Both the position numbers and the translations under genes were made by a program. From assembly GCF_028885415.1 (NCBI RefSeq), contig NZ_CP118527.1, positions 3,224,001 through 3,288,000 of the forward strand: a stretch of 64,000 nucleotides of DNA, in the 5' to 3' direction. The DNA is from Streptomyces coeruleorubidus. GTDB taxonomy: Bacteria > Actinomycetota > Actinomycetes > Streptomycetales > Streptomycetaceae. Numbering within the stretch: the first letter of the stretch is position 1; every line of letters begins with the position of its first letter. Of this stretch, positions 20,217 through 35,427 are shown piece by piece. The notes below the pieces were generated by a model. The model did no database searches and was not told where the DNA came from. It saw nothing but the letters and a program-made list of their open reading frames with translations.

Positions 20217-22526
20217 TCACTCTGCCTGGAGCACCAGCAGCGCCAGATCGTCGGCCGGGGGCCGCGCCCCGAACTCGTGCACCAGCCGCCTGATCCGCTC
20301 GGCTATCAGCTCCGCGTCCAGCCCCGCGCACCCTGCCAGCGCCGTCGCGAGCCCGTCCCCGTCGTCGAACTGGCGGGAGCCGGAGCGGCGCTCGGTCACA
20401 CCGTCGGTGACGCACAGCAGGGTGTCGCCGGACCGCAGCTCGAAGGTCTCGCTGGTGTACGTGGCGTCCTCGATGACGCCCAGGAGGGTTTGGGGCCGCG
20501 CGGCCGTGTGGACCTCGCCGCCCGCCCCGAGCACAAGGGGCAGCGGGTGCCCGGCGGAGGCGACGGTGCAGCGGACGCCGCCGTCGAAGGGGACCAGCTC
20601 GCCGTACAACAGGGACAGGAAGCGCGTCTGGGGGCCGTCGCCGGGCGGGGTCGGGCGGGCGCCGGCGGCCACCAGCGCGCGGGCCGCCGCGTCCGCGGCC
20701 TCCGTGGCGTCGTCGAGCAGGAGCTGGTTGAGACGGTCGAGGACGTCGGCGACCCGATAGCCCTCACGGGCCAGCAGCCGCAGCCAGGGCCGGGCCAGGC
20801 CGATCACGACAGCGGCCTCCGGACCCTTGCCCTGGACGTCGCCGACGGCGAAGCACCAGCGGCCGTCACCGGCCGGGAACAGGTCGTAGAAGTCGCCGCT
20901 GGGCCCGCCCTTGTCGCACGGCTCGTAGACGAGGGCGCTGCGGACCCCGGGGATCTCGGCCACGGCGCCGGGCAGCAGTCCGCGCTGGAGTACGGCGCTG
21001 ATGGTGGCCTGGCGGGCGTACTGGCGGGCGGCGCCGATGGCGAGCGCGACCCGGCGGCTGAGGTCCTCGGCGAGGCCGGTGATCTCGTCGGGGAAGCCGG
21101 CGACACCGGACCGTCCGATGACGAGGGTGCCCAGCGGGCGTCCCCCGGCGACGAGCCGGTACGCGAGGGCCGAGCCCGGTTCGCCGGGCTCGTCACCGAG
21201 CGCCTCGCCGGGCCAGGGGTAGTCGACCGGCCCGGAACCCGACGGGTCGGACGGGTGCGGCGCGGCCTTCTCCAGGGCCCGGCGCAGCTCCTCGATGCGG
21301 TTCTCGCTGCCGTGCCAGACCCGGGCCAGCCGGGGCCCGCCGCTCCAGCCGCCGCCGGTGGCCTCGTCCTCCAGCCACACCGCGCACCAGTCGGCCAGCC
21401 GGGGCACGATCAGCTGCCCTGCGAGGGCGGCGACCAGGTCCTCGTCGAGCTGTCCGGCGAGGAGGTCGGAGGCCTCGGCGAGGAAGGAGAGGGCACCGCG
21501 GCCCAGCCAGGCACCGTCGCGTCCGTCGCGGCCGTCGCAGTCCTCGTACCGGTCCCGCCAGTCCCGCAGGTCGTGCCAGTCGCGCAGGTCATGGGAGCCG
21601 CCAGGGTCATACAGGTCCCTTGAATCGCGCGCGTCCCGCAGGGGATGCCCACCCTGTCGCTCGGTCGCGCCGGCTCTGGCACGCCGCCGGCCCTGCTCCC
21701 CCTCCCGGTCGTCCCGTCCGTGGGGCGGTTCCGGCGCCAGGATCTCCGCCATCCTCAGCCCGTGCGCCAGCGCGTGCTCCCCGGCGTACGCCTCGATCTG
21801 CTCGGCCGCCGCGCAGCCCCCGGCGGGCAACCGCGCCCATACGGTCTTCCGGCCCGTGCGGTAGGTGATGCCCCAGGCCTCGGAGAGGGCGCCGACGAGC
21901 CGCAGGCCGCGCCCGTACTCCGGGGTGTCGTGCGGCGTTTCCGGCTCGCCGCCGCGAGGGGCGCGTGAGGGGTGGTGGTCGGAGACCTCGACGAGGAGCG
22001 CGGCCGTGTCCGTGCCGTCGCATTCCAGCCGGCACTCCAGCTCGACGTCGGTGCCGGCGTGCACGACGGCGTTGGTGACCAGTTCGCTGACGACCAGCAG
22101 GGCGTCGTCGGCGAGACGGTCGGTGAGGTGCTCGGCGCCGGGCAGGCCGAGCCCGGTCCACTCGGCGAGCGCCGCGCGCACCACGGCGCGGGCGGCCCCC
22201 GGGGCGACGGAGCTGCCGGACAGGGTCGCGTACGCCCGCGCGTGCTCCTTCGCAGGCGCCTCGGAAGCGACCCCGACCGCCTCCGAAGCGAGCACCGGTG
22301 CCTCCAAAGCGACCACAGGCCCCTCGGAAGCGGGCACCGGCCCCTCGGAAGCGGGCACCGGCGCCTCGCAAGACGATGCACACTCCTCGGAGACAGCCCC
22401 CTCGTGCACGGGCACAGGCATCTCCGAAGCGTGGGCAGGCGCCTCTGAGGCACGGGAAGCGGTCTCCCGTTGCGTCGGAATGGCCCCCATGGACAGCTCC
22501 CCGGGCAGTTCGTACGAATACGCCAC
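20217..22526 (-). CDS. PP2C (SpoIIE) phosphatase with RsbW-like ATPase and GAF-like domains
   Basis: A 769-residue multidomain regulator. Residues about 1-95 are Ala/Pro/Glu-rich with heptapeptide-like repeats. Residues about 100-230 form a GHKL ATPase of the anti-sigma-factor-kinase type (N-box ELVTNAVVHAG near 145, then GRGLRLVGALSEAWG). A hydrophilic RD/WD-rich linker follows (about 270-345), then a GAF-like region (about 365-500). The SpoIIE/PP2C phosphatase occupies about 530-769 and has metal sites in GDFYDLFP (near 542), GDVQGKG (near 560), VTDGV and DDLALL. This is the 'kinase plus phosphatase in one chain' layout of partner-switching regulators controlling anti-anti-sigma factors. 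It is divergent from the poly-HAMP kinase with only 66 bases between starts, so the two may be co-regulated or act in one pathway. Confidence 0.9.
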   Translation of the reverse strand: MAYSYELPGELSMGAIPTQRETASRASEAPAHASEMPVPVHEGAVSEECASSCEAPVPASEGPVPASEGPVVALEAPVLASEAVGVASEAPAKEHARAYATLSGSSVAPGAARAVVRAALAEWTGLGLPGAEHLTDRLADDALLVVSELVTNAVVHAGTDVELECRLECDGTDTAALLVEVSDHHPSRAPRGGEPETPHDTPEYGRGLRLVGALSEAWGITYRTGRKTVWARLPAGGCAAAEQIEAYAGEHALAHGLRMAEILAPEPPHGRDDREGEQGRRRARAGATERQGGHPLRDARDSRDLYDPGGSHDLRDWHDLRDWRDRYEDCDGRDGRDGAWLGRGALSFLAEASDLLAGQLDEDLVAALAGQLIVPRLADWCAVWLEDEATGGGWSGGPRLARVWHGSENRIEELRRALEKAAPHPSDPSGSGPVDYPWPGEALGDEPGEPGSALAYRLVAGGRPLGTLVIGRSGVAGFPDEITGLAEDLSRRVALAIGAARQYARQATISAVLQRGLLPGAVAEIPGVRSALVYEPCDKGGPSGDFYDLFPAGDGRWCFAVGDVQGKGPEAAVVIGLARPWLRLLAREGYRVADVLDRLNQLLLDDATEAADAAARALVAAGARPTPPGDGPQTRFLSLLYGELVPFDGGVRCTVASAGHPLPLVLGAGGEVHTAARPQTLLGVIEDATYTSETFELRSGDTLLCVTDGVTERRSGSRQFDDGDGLATALAGCAGLDAELIAERIRRLVHEFGARPPADDLALLVLQAE

Positions 22527-22592
22527 AGTCGATGCCGACAGGGTGACAGACTGGCCACGCCCATAAGCGCCGAGTTACCGAAGTGGGCCGCC

Positions 22593-26681
<4,089 letters not shown>

Positions 26682-26772
26682 GCAGCGCGGCCGGCCACCC
26701 CGAAGGCGCCGGAACCCGAACGCCTGCGCGCAGAGGCCCAGGACCTACGACGCCGAGTGGATGGAAGCTCTT

Positions 26773-26802
26773 GGGGGCGCGGGGAACTGCGCGAGCAGCC
26801 AC
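26773..26802. repeat. Interspersed Streptomyces GC repeat, copy 2
   Basis: Reverse-orientation copy of the element at 8536-8566, reading GGGGGCGCGGGGAACTGCGC and onward to GCAGCCAC. It lies in the 161-base convergent gap between the kinase and acyl-CoA ligase genes. The CGCG arms can form a hairpin, so it may double as the terminator. Confidence 0.75.
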
Positions 26803-26842
26803 AACGAACCCGCAGCCGCCGACGAATCCCCGCGCCGCCCCC

Positions 26843-28717
<1,875 letters not shown>

Positions 28718-28906
28718 GACATCCTCCGGGCCCGCGACAGTGCGGCTGGCTCAGGTGCGGCTGGTTTTCACTCACGAGCTGCTGTTCGCGAGCTGTTGTT
28801 TAACTCACGAGTAACTATCGAGCAGGGATCAGAGTAAAGGTCGACCGGCCGCTGCGTAAGGGTCCGCGGCCTGTCACTTCCTACAGAGAGCTACCCCGCA
28901 TACGCA
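28718..28906 (-). promoter_or_regulatory. Upstream region of the acyl-CoA ligase gene with direct repeats
   Basis: Between the ligase start and the lepA terminator there are three spaced copies of a CTCACGAG-like motif (around 28772-28810; the middle copy degenerate) and a doubled GTGCGGCTGG (28741-28764). These could be regulator sites (for example a TetR-type fatty-acid regulator), but no promoter hexamers are clear. Confidence 0.35.
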
Positions 28907-28942
28907 CAGGGGCCCGCCGCACTTTCGCACGACGCGCCCCTG
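28907..28942 (-). terminator. lepA terminator hairpin
   Basis: Arms CAGGGGC and GCCCCTG with an inner GC-rich loop, about 40 bases beyond the lepA stop. Confidence 0.55.
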
Positions 28943-28981
28943 TTCTACCCGGTTTGCGGTGTAACCCGCGGTAACCCGTGA

Positions 28982-30850
28982 TTACTTCTTGCCCTTGCCC
29001 GACCCCGCACTGTCATCGCTCGACAGGACGGCGATGAACGCCTCCTGCGGAACTTCCACGGAACCCACCATCTTCATCCGCTTCTTGCCCTCCTTCTGCT
29101 TCTCCAGCAGCTTCCGCTTACGGGAGATGTCACCGCCGTAGCACTTGGCGAGGACGTCCTTGCGGATGGCGCGGATGGTCTCGCGGGCGATGACCCGGGA
29201 GCCGATGGCGGCCTGGACCGGCACCTCGAAGGCCTGCCGCGGGATGAGCTCCTTGAGCTTGGCGACGAGCCGCACGCCGTAGGCGTACGCCTGGTCCTTG
29301 TGGGTGATCGCCGAGAAGGCGTCGACCTTGTCGCCGTGCAGCAGGATGTCGACCTTGACCAGGCTGGAGGTCTGCTCGCCGGTGGGCTCGTAGTCGAGGG
29401 AGGCGTAACCGCGGGTCTTGGACTTCAGCTGGTCGAAGAAGTCGAAGACGATCTCGGCGAGCGGGAGGGTGTAGCGGATCTCGACCCGCTCCTCGGAGAG
29501 GTAGTCCATGCCGAGCAGGACACCGCGCCGGGTCTGGCACAGCTCCATGATCGAGCCGATGAACTCGCTGGGCGCCAGGATGGTGGCCCGCACGACCGGC
29601 TCGTAGACCTCCGAGATCTTGCCCTCGGGGAACTCGCTCGGGTTGGTGACCGTGTGCTCGCTGCCGTCCTCCATGAGGACGCGGTAGACCACGTTCGGGG
29701 CGGTCGCGATCAGGTCGAGACCGAACTCGCGCTCAAGCCGCTCCCGGATCACGTCCAGGTGCAGCAGGCCGAGGAAACCGACGCGGAAGCCGAAGCCCAG
29801 GGCGGCGGAGGTCTCCGGCTCGTAGACCAGCGCGGCGTCGTTGAGCTGGAGCTTGTCGAGGGCCTCGCGCAGCTCCGGGTAGTCCGAGCCGTCCAGGGGG
29901 TAGAGGCCGGAGAACACCATCGGCTTGGGGTCCTTGTACCCGCCGAGCGCCTCCTGGGCCCCCTTGTACTGGCTGGTGACGGTGTCACCGACCTTGGACT
30001 GGCGGACGTCCTTCACGCCGGTGATCAGATAGCCCACCTCGCCGACGCCCAGGCCGTCGGCCGACAGCATCTCCGGCGAGTTGGTGCCGATCTCCAGCAG
30101 CTCGTGCGTGGCGCCCGTGGACATCATCTTGATGCGCTCGCGCTTGTTGAGCTGCCCGTCGATGACACGGACGTACGTCACCACGCCCCGGTAGGAGTCG
30201 TAGACGGAGTCGAAGATCATGGCACGCGCGGGGGCGTCCTTCACGCCGACCGGGGCCGGGACCTGCTCGACGACCTTGTCCAGCAGCGCCTCGACACCGA
30301 GCCCGGTCTTGGCGGACACCTTGAGCACGTCGTCGGGCTCGCACCCGATGAGGTGGGCGAGCTCCTCGGCGAACTTCTCCGGCTGCGCGGCCGGCAGGTC
30401 GATCTTGTTCAGCACGGGGATGATCGTGAGGTCGTTCTCCATCGCCAGGTACAGGTTGGCGAGGGTCTGCGCCTCGATGCCCTGGGCGGCGTCGACCAGG
30501 AGGATGGTGCCCTCACAGGCGGCGAGCGATCGCGAGACCTCGTAGGTGAAGTCGACGTGCCCCGGGGTGTCGATCATGTTCAGGATGTGCGTGTTGCTCT
30601 TGTCGTGGGACGGGGCCCACGGGAGCCGCACCGCCTGGGACTTGATCGTGATGCCGCGCTCACGCTCGATGTCCATGCGGTCGAGGTACTGAGCACGCAT
30701 CTGCCGCTGCTCGACCACTCCGGTCAGCTGGAGCATCCGGTCGGCGAGCGTGGACTTGCCGTGGTCGATGTGCGCGATGATGCAGAAGTTGCGGATCAGA
30801 GCCGGGTCGGTACGGCTCGGCTCGGGCACATGGCTAGGGATCGCGGGCAC
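28982..30850 (-). CDS. lepA: Translation elongation factor 4 (LepA)
   Basis: A 622-residue translational GTPase (EF4) implicated in ribosome back-translocation or initiation-complex assembly. The N-terminal G domain has [17 protein letters not shown] and NKIDLPAA. The EF-G-like domains and the LepA-specific C-terminal domain ([19 protein letters not shown] and onward) follow, ending in a basic tail. The GTG at 30850 ([16 protein letters not shown]) is chosen because the frame further upstream has no family character; about 24 residues then precede the G domain, usual in Streptomyces. Divergent from rpsT. Confidence 0.96.
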   Translation of the reverse strand: MPAIPSHVPEPSRTDPALIRNFCIIAHIDHGKSTLADRMLQLTGVVEQRQMRAQYLDRMDIERERGITIKSQAVRLPWAPSHDKSNTHILNMIDTPGHVDFTYEVSRSLAACEGTILLVDAAQGIEAQTLANLYLAMENDLTIIPVLNKIDLPAAQPEKFAEELAHLIGCEPDDVLKVSAKTGLGVEALLDKVVEQVPAPVGVKDAPARAMIFDSVYDSYRGVVTYVRVIDGQLNKRERIKMMSTGATHELLEIGTNSPEMLSADGLGVGEVGYLITGVKDVRQSKVGDTVTSQYKGAQEALGGYKDPKPMVFSGLYPLDGSDYPELREALDKLQLNDAALVYEPETSAALGFGFRVGFLGLLHLDVIRERLEREFGLDLIATAPNVVYRVLMEDGSEHTVTNPSEFPEGKISEVYEPVVRATILAPSEFIGSIMELCQTRRGVLLGMDYLSEERVEIRYTLPLAEIVFDFFDQLKSKTRGYASLDYEPTGEQTSSLVKVDILLHGDKVDAFSAITHKDQAYAYGVRLVAKLKELIPRQAFEVPVQAAIGSRVIARETIRAIRKDVLAKCYGGDISRKRKLLEKQKEGKKRMKMVGSVEVPQEAFIAVLSSDDSAGSGKGKK

Positions 30851-30915
30851 GCAGGGTCCTGATTCTTGAGGCGTCCGCAGTGTCTGCGGTCTCGGGTCGG
30901 ATCGATACGTAGCCT

Positions 30916-30942
30916 CCATGGTCCCACGGGTGGGGACCATGG
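30916..30942. promoter_or_regulatory. Long inverted repeat between lepA and rpsT
   Basis: A perfect ten-base palindromic arm, CCATGGTCCC / GGGACCATGG, around seven bases. It lies 66 bases upstream of the lepA start and just upstream of the putative rpsT promoter. It could be an operator for a dimeric regulator or a leader hairpin of lepA mRNA; I cannot tell which. Confidence 0.5.
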
Positions 30943-30948
30943 ACGGGT

Positions 30949-30978
30949 TTGGGCCATGAATGAGCCCGCTGGTACCGT
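30949..30978 (+). promoter_or_regulatory. Putative rpsT promoter
   Basis: TTGGGC, 18 bases, TACCGT: a reasonable housekeeping-sigma promoter. The predicted start is around 30985, leaving a 5' leader of about 100 bases before rpsT. Confidence 0.5.
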
Positions 30979-31088
30979 GGGGGGCTGTGCCTCATGCCCT
31001 CTCGCAGGAGGCACTCCTCAAGAAATCACCCGGTACAGACCGTGCGGCACCCGTGCGGCCCCGTGCCAGAACCTGAGAAGGCTCATTC

Positions 31089-31355
31089 GTGGCGAACATC
31101 AAGTCCCAGATCAAGCGGATCAAGACCAACGAGAAGGCGCGGCTGCGCAACAAGGCCGTCAAGTCCTCCCTCAAGACCGCGATCCGCAAGGCCCGTGAGG
31201 CTGCTGCCGCGGGTGACGCCGAGAAGGCCACCGAGTACCAGCGCGCTGCCGCGCGTCAGCTCGACAAGGCCGTCTCGAAGGGCGTCATCCACAAGAACCA
31301 GGCTGCCAACAAGAAGTCGGCGCTGGCTCAGAAGGTCGCCGCGCTCAAGGGCTGA
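31089..31355 (+). CDS. rpsT: 30S ribosomal protein S20
   Basis: An 88-residue, Lys/Arg/Ala-rich helical ribosomal protein, beginning [20 protein letters not shown] and ending in the AxKVAALKG tail usual for S20. The start is GTG, with a modest GAGAAGG upstream. Monocistronic: it faces a strong terminator and is divergent from lepA. Confidence 0.98.
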   Translation: MANIKSQIKRIKTNEKARLRNKAVKSSLKTAIRKAREAAAAGDAEKATEYQRAAARQLDKAVSKGVIHKNQAANKKSALAQKVAALKG

Positions 31356-31475
31356 CATCTGATGTGACGCCGGAGGGAATCGAGCGGGCCCTCTCTCATC
31401 CGCTCCCGTCCGGCACCCCTCGGGTCCGCGCGCGGCCTGCGTTCGCCACGCGGGCGCGGATCCAGCAGCTTGAAG

Positions 31476-31524
31476 CGAAGGCCGGGCGCCCTCCTGTTCC
31501 CCATGGGAGGGCACCCGGCCTTCG
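31476..31524. terminator. Strong bidirectional terminator between rpsT and SnoaL-like gene
   Basis: The arms CGAAGGCCGGG-GCCCTCC and GGGAGGG-CCCGGCCTTCG pair over about 18 bases around a ten-base loop. It lies in the convergent gap. Confidence 0.85.
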
Positions 31525-31530
31525 GCCTGT

Positions 31531-31926
31531 TCAGGACCAGAATTCGTTGTTCTTGTCGATGTCCTCGACACACTCGTCGATGTCGGTGAACTTGTCTCCG
31601 ACGATCCGGAAGATGAGGCATCCGGTGTCGTCCAGGCGCTTGCCGTTGCGCTCGGCAGTGAAGCGGGTCATGCCGACCGCGTGGCCGCGTCCGTCGACAG
31701 CGGTGCCGATCAGTTCGGCACGCGCCGTCCCGTTGGTCTCCGCGCCGAGCCGCTCGTACATCTCGATGATCGAGTCAACCCCTTTGAAGTCGCCCGACAA
31801 CGGGTGATCTCCGGGTACGTGGTGTGTGGCGTCCCCGGCGATCAGCCCGCGCAAGGTGTCCATGTCACCGCGCGAGAAGGCCTCGAATCCCTTGCGGACC
31901 AGCGCTGCGTGCGGGTGTTCAGCCAT
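31531..31926 (-). CDS. SnoaL/NTF2-like protein
   Basis: A 131-residue protein with the SnoaL-like (NTF2) cone fold: helix ALVRKGFEAFSRGDMDTLRGLIAGDATHHVPG, then beta strands including DKFTDIDECVEDIDKNNEFW. Family members bind small polyketide-like ligands or act as isomerases; no reaction can be assigned. The ATG at 31926 is preferred over upstream in-frame codons that read into non-homologous sequence; GGAGAGG lies 11 bases upstream. It is monocistronic and convergent with rpsT. Confidence 0.83.
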   Translation of the reverse strand: MAEHPHAALVRKGFEAFSRGDMDTLRGLIAGDATHHVPGDHPLSGDFKGVDSIIEMYERLGAETNGTARAELIGTAVDGRGHAVGMTRFTAERNGKRLDDTGCLIFRIVGDKFTDIDECVEDIDKNNEFWS

Positions 31927-32107
31927 GTCCTTCGCCACCTCTCCATCACTGGGCGAGTACGGCTGACTCTCCCGATTCTCCCTCCGGACGGCTCTCGCGG
32001 CACAGTGAGAAACCCGGGTGAACACGGCGCCTGGTTCCGTGACAGCGAGGGGAACCTGCTGGGGATCGGGGAGCCGGTCTTGTGAGCGGAAGGTGATTGG
32101 GGGCTAT

Positions 32108-32135
32108 GGGGCCTGCCGGGATTACCCCCGGCCCC
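32108..32135 (-). terminator. holA terminator hairpin overlapping its stop codon
   Basis: Nested arms GGGGCC/GGCCCC and GCCGGG/CCCGGC enclose the TAA stop of holA (32122-32124), so the hairpin starts within the last codons. Confidence 0.5.
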
Positions 32136-33111
32136 TGGACCGCGCCGCCCGCGCGATGGTGACCACCGCCTTCTCCAGGGCGTACCCGGGATCGTCCCCG
32201 CCGCCCTTCACTCCCGCATCCGCCTCGGCCACCGCCCGCAGCGCCACGGCCACCCCGTCCGGAGTCCAGCCCCGCATCTGCTGCCGCACCCGGTCGATCT
32301 TCCACGGCGGCATGCCCAGCTCCCGGGCGAGATCGGCCGGCCGGCCGCCCCGCGCCGACGACAGCTTCCCGATCGCCCGGACGCCCTGCGCCAGCGCACT
32401 CGTGATCAACACCGGCGCCACCCCGGTCGACAGCGACCAGCGCAACGCCTCCAGCGCTTCCGCCGCCCGCCCCTCGACCGCCCGGTCGGCGACCGTGAAG
32501 CTCGACGCCTCGGCCCGGCCCGTGTAGTACCGCCCGACGATCGCCTCGTCGATCGTCCCCTCGACATCCGCGACCAGCTGCGAAACCGCCGACGCCAGCT
32601 CCCGCAGATCGCTCCCGATCGCGTCGACGAGCGCCTGGCACGCCTCCGGCGTGGCGGACCTGCCCGTCGCCCGGAACTCCTGCCGTACGAACGCCAGCCG
32701 GTCCGCCGGCTTCGTCATCTTCGGGCAGGCCACCTCGCGCGCCCCAGCCTTGCGCGCCGCGTCGAGCAGCCCCTTGCCCTTGGCCCCGCCCGCGTGCAGC
32801 AGCACCAGGGTGATCTCCTCGGCGGGCGCCCCGAGATACGCCTTCACGTCCTTGATCGTGTCGGCCGACAGGTCCTGCGCATTGCGTACGACGACGACCT
32901 TGCGCTCCGCGAAGAGCGAGGGACTCGTCAGCTCGGCGAGCGTGCCGGGCTGCAACTGGTCCGGGGACAGGTCCCGTACGTCCGTGTCGGCGTCGGTGGC
33001 CTTCGCGGCGGCCACCACCTCCTGCACGGCACGGTCGAGCAGCAGCTCCTCCTGGCCCACGGCGAGCGTCAGCGGGGCGAGAGGGTCGTCATTCGCAGTC
33101 TTCCTGGCCAT
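32122..33111 (-). CDS. holA: DNA polymerase III delta subunit
   Basis: A 329-residue delta subunit of the clamp loader, which opens the beta sliding clamp during replication. It shows an N-terminal AAA+-like fold without a P-loop (LAVGQEELLLDRAVQEVVAAAK at the start), a lid region and a C-terminal collar with ALRWSLSTGVAPVLITSALAQGVR. The ATG at 33111 (MARKTANDDPLAP) is chosen by family similarity; alternative ATG 33123 or TTG 33141 add a few residues, and no clear ribosome-binding site decides. Position near rpsT is conserved in many bacteria. Confidence 0.93.
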   Translation of the reverse strand: MARKTANDDPLAPLTLAVGQEELLLDRAVQEVVAAAKATDADTDVRDLSPDQLQPGTLAELTSPSLFAERKVVVVRNAQDLSADTIKDVKAYLGAPAEEITLVLLHAGGAKGKGLLDAARKAGAREVACPKMTKPADRLAFVRQEFRATGRSATPEACQALVDAIGSDLRELASAVSQLVADVEGTIDEAIVGRYYTGRAEASSFTVADRAVEGRAAEALEALRWSLSTGVAPVLITSALAQGVRAIGKLSSARGGRPADLARELGMPPWKIDRVRQQMRGWTPDGVAVALRAVAEADAGVKGGGDDPGYALEKAVVTIARAARSRGRG

Positions 33112-33156
33112 CGCGACAAGCATCCCACGCGGCACTGACAACGGGTCCCGAAGGGC

Positions 33157-33411
33157 TTACGGCTCCTCCCGCCACCCGTCCCACTCCCCCGCGAACCGGT
33201 CCAGCTCCCCGGGATCCAGCCGCTCTTCCTCGTCCCTCAGGACGACCAGCCACTGCGCGTCCTCGGCATCGTCCTCGCCGGCCAGCGCGTCCCGCACGAG
33301 CTGCGGCTCCTCGACGACGCCGAAGCGCTCCGGGAGCGCCTGCGCCACTTCTTCCGCCGCGTCCCTGTCGGGCAGCACCAGCACATGTCGTACATCACTC
33401 ACGCCGGCCAT
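33157..33411 (-). CDS. Small acidic hypothetical protein
   Basis: An 84-residue acidic protein (MAGVSDVRHVLVLPDRDAAE) with predicted beta-alpha-beta-helix content and a Trp-rich C-terminus (EWDGWREEP). The first half, VLVLPDRDAAEEVAQALPERFG, resembles RraB-type RNase E inhibitor folds, but only weakly; this is inference. It lies 45 bases upstream of holA and is probably co-transcribed with it. The start at 33411 lacks a strong ribosome-binding site. Confidence 0.65.
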   Translation of the reverse strand: MAGVSDVRHVLVLPDRDAAEEVAQALPERFGVVEEPQLVRDALAGEDDAEDAQWLVVLRDEEERLDPGELDRFAGEWDGWREEP

Positions 33412-33444
33412 TGTCCGACACCCCACCGCGGCCGAACCGCCGGC

Positions 33445-34326
33445 TCAGCTCTTGCGGACGACCTGCACATCGAGGTCGACCTTGATGCTCGGTCCCACCA
33501 CCGCGATGCCACGGGCCAGCATCGTCTGCCAGCTCACCGTGAAGTCGTCCCGGTGCAGTTCGGTCGTGGCCCGGCAGGCCGCCCGCACCTCGCCCTCCAT
33601 GCCGTTGCCCAGCCCCAGGTACTCCGTGTCCAGCGTGACCGTCCGCGTCACGCCGTGCAGCGACAGCGCCCCCGTCACGGCCCACCGGTTCCCGCCCTTG
33701 TGCACGAACCGTTCGCTGTAGAACTCGAGGGTCGGGAACTTCGCGACGTCCAGGAAGTCCGCCGACCGCAGGTGGTCGTCGCGCATCCTCATGTTGGTGT
33801 CGATGGACGCCGCGTCGATCACCACGTGCATCGCCGAATGCTCCAGCGGCTCGGTGATCCGTATGACTCCCGCGAAGGACTTGAACTGTCCGTGGATCCG
33901 GGCCAGTCCGATGTGCCGCGCGGTGAAGCCGATCGAGGAGTGCGCCGACTCGATCTCCCAGTCGCCGGGCTCCGGCAGCTCCGGCGGCCGGGCCACCTGG
34001 AGCGTCACGTCACCGAGCGACGCGAGCGAGTTCTCGGCGACCTGCGTGGTCGCCCGGTACGGCGTGTACCCCTCCGCCGACACGGCGAGCCGGTACTCCC
34101 CAGCGGGCACCGTCGTCACGAACGCCCCGAACGGATCCGCTCCCCCGCTGACCACCGGACGCCCCATGGCGTCGGTGAGCGCGAACTCCGCGTGTCTGAC
34201 CGGTTCGTTGACCGGGTCGAGCGCCCGGCAGGCCAGCACCCCGGCGCTCGGCGGCATCGGCACCGCCGCCAGGGGGCTCGTCCGTTGCACCCGATTGGTT
34301 CGGCTTCCCAGCCAGCGGCCGATCAT
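33445..34326 (-). CDS. YceI family protein with N-terminal carboxypeptidase-regulatory-like domain
   Basis: A 293-residue two-domain protein. Residues about 25-125 form a beta-sandwich like carboxypeptidase regulatory domains (AGEYRLAVSAEGYTPYRAT). From about 130 a YceI lipocalin-like barrel follows (WEIESAHSSIGFTARHIGLARIHGQF to the end), a fold that binds polyisoprenoids. No signal peptide is evident, so this version seems cytoplasmic. The ATG follows GAGGTG. The gene is likely monocistronic. Ligand unknown. Confidence 0.88.
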   Translation of the reverse strand: MIGRWLGSRTNRVQRTSPLAAVPMPPSAGVLACRALDPVNEPVRHAEFALTDAMGRPVVSGGADPFGAFVTTVPAGEYRLAVSAEGYTPYRATTQVAENSLASLGDVTLQVARPPELPEPGDWEIESAHSSIGFTARHIGLARIHGQFKSFAGVIRITEPLEHSAMHVVIDAASIDTNMRMRDDHLRSADFLDVAKFPTLEFYSERFVHKGGNRWAVTGALSLHGVTRTVTLDTEYLGLGNGMEGEVRAACRATTELHRDDFTVSWQTMLARGIAVVGPSIKVDLDVQVVRKS

Positions 34327-34540
34327 CTGGACACCTCGCGCGACTCGAAGTCAGCTGTTTGATCACTCTTCACCGAGGAGGCATTCGACCACCGATGAGG
34401 CTTTCGAGGCAACACGGGACCACATCACGGGAATCCAGCACTTGTGCTGGGACTACGCACGAGTAGCACCATGTGGGCCAAGTGGGGTTCCTGGCCCCTC
34501 CGCCCCTTCCACCCTCGCTACTCCATCGCCCTTTTCCTCC

Positions 34541-34582
34541 CCTCTTGCACCTCTGGTCCGGCCTCTTGCACCTCTGGTCCGG
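34541..34582. repeat. 21-bp tandem duplication after the NAT gene
   Basis: Two identical 21-base units (beginning CCTCTTGCACC) lie at 34541-34561 and 34562-34582, ending one base before the NAT stop codon. This is in the 257-base gap between the YceI and NAT genes, which otherwise shows only pyrimidine-rich sequence. Confidence 0.9.
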
Positions 34583-34583
34583 A

Positions 34584-35423
34584 TCAGGTCTCCCGGCCGG
34601 TGCCCCGAACCGTCGGCACCGAGCCGAGCTCGATACCGAACCGCTCCCGGTACACCCCGAGCACCTCCTCGTCCGTCCCCAGCTCCCGCTCCTCCCGGCT
34701 GCCGTCGGCCCCGGTGACCGTGAGCCTGCGGCCGCTGAGCGTGATCCTCCCTCCGTCCTCCGTGACCCGCGAACAGACCAGCGACCGCGTGAAGTGCGAC
34801 ACCGGCGACGTGCTGTGCCACCACACCCCAGCCACGAAGTCCCCGAGCACCCTCGGCCGCACCTCCAGGCGGTACTGCGGTCTGCCGTCGCGGATCACGT
34901 CCAGGTCCGCCGCCTCCACCGTGTCGTGCCCACCGCGCACCCCGGCCGCGTCCGGCTGCGCCTCCACGATCCGGAACGTGCCCCCGGGATCCTGCTGTTC
35001 CCCTCTCTCCCCGAACGCCAGCGGCAGATGGCTGTGCGCCCCGAACCCGACGTCGGCCAGCCAGTCACCCCCGTCCACCGTCCGCACCCGCAGCACGAGA
35101 TGGTCGTACGGGATCCCGAGCCGCTCCTCGTCCCCGTAGACCCGCGCCGCGAGCAGCGCCACGTCGTACCCCAGCGCGGCGAGCAACATCCCGAAGGCGC
35201 CGTTGAGTTCGTAGCAGAACCCGCCCCTCCGGGCGCCCACCACCTTGTCCAGCAGCCGCTTCTCCTCCAGCACGATCTCCTCGCCGAGATGGATCGACAG
35301 GTTCTCGAACGGCACGGTCCGCAGGTGGCGCAGGTGCAGTTCGCGGAGCACGTCGACGGTGGGCCACGCCGGGTGCTCGACTCCCAGACGGCGGAGATAG
35401 GCATCAACCTGTGCTGCGTTCAT
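34584..35423 (-). CDS. Arylamine N-acetyltransferase
   Basis: A 279-residue NAT-fold enzyme that transfers acetyl groups (acetyl-CoA) to arylamines or hydrazines. The full catalytic triad is visible: C70 in RRGGFCYELNG, H108 in PYDHLVL and D124 in LADVGFG. It could alternatively act as an amide synthase closing an ansamycin-type macrolactam, but no polyketide cluster is nearby, so a housekeeping or detoxifying NAT is likelier. It lies just downstream of comEC (4-base gap between stop and start) and may be co-transcribed. Confidence 0.92.
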   Translation of the reverse strand: MNAAQVDAYLRRLGVEHPAWPTVDVLRELHLRHLRTVPFENLSIHLGEEIVLEEKRLLDKVVGARRGGFCYELNGAFGMLLAALGYDVALLAARVYGDEERLGIPYDHLVLRVRTVDGGDWLADVGFGAHSHLPLAFGERGEQQDPGGTFRIVEAQPDAAGVRGGHDTVEAADLDVIRDGRPQYRLEVRPRVLGDFVAGVWWHSTSPVSHFTRSLVCSRVTEDGGRITLSGRRLTVTGADGSREERELGTDEEVLGVYRERFGIELGSVPTVRGTGRET

Positions 35424-35427
35424 ACCC

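Noticed and set aside
31089..31355. Overlapping frames around rpsT and minus-strand counterparts (30992-31571)
   Set aside because: S20 explains the region; other frames lack ribosome-binding sites and homology.
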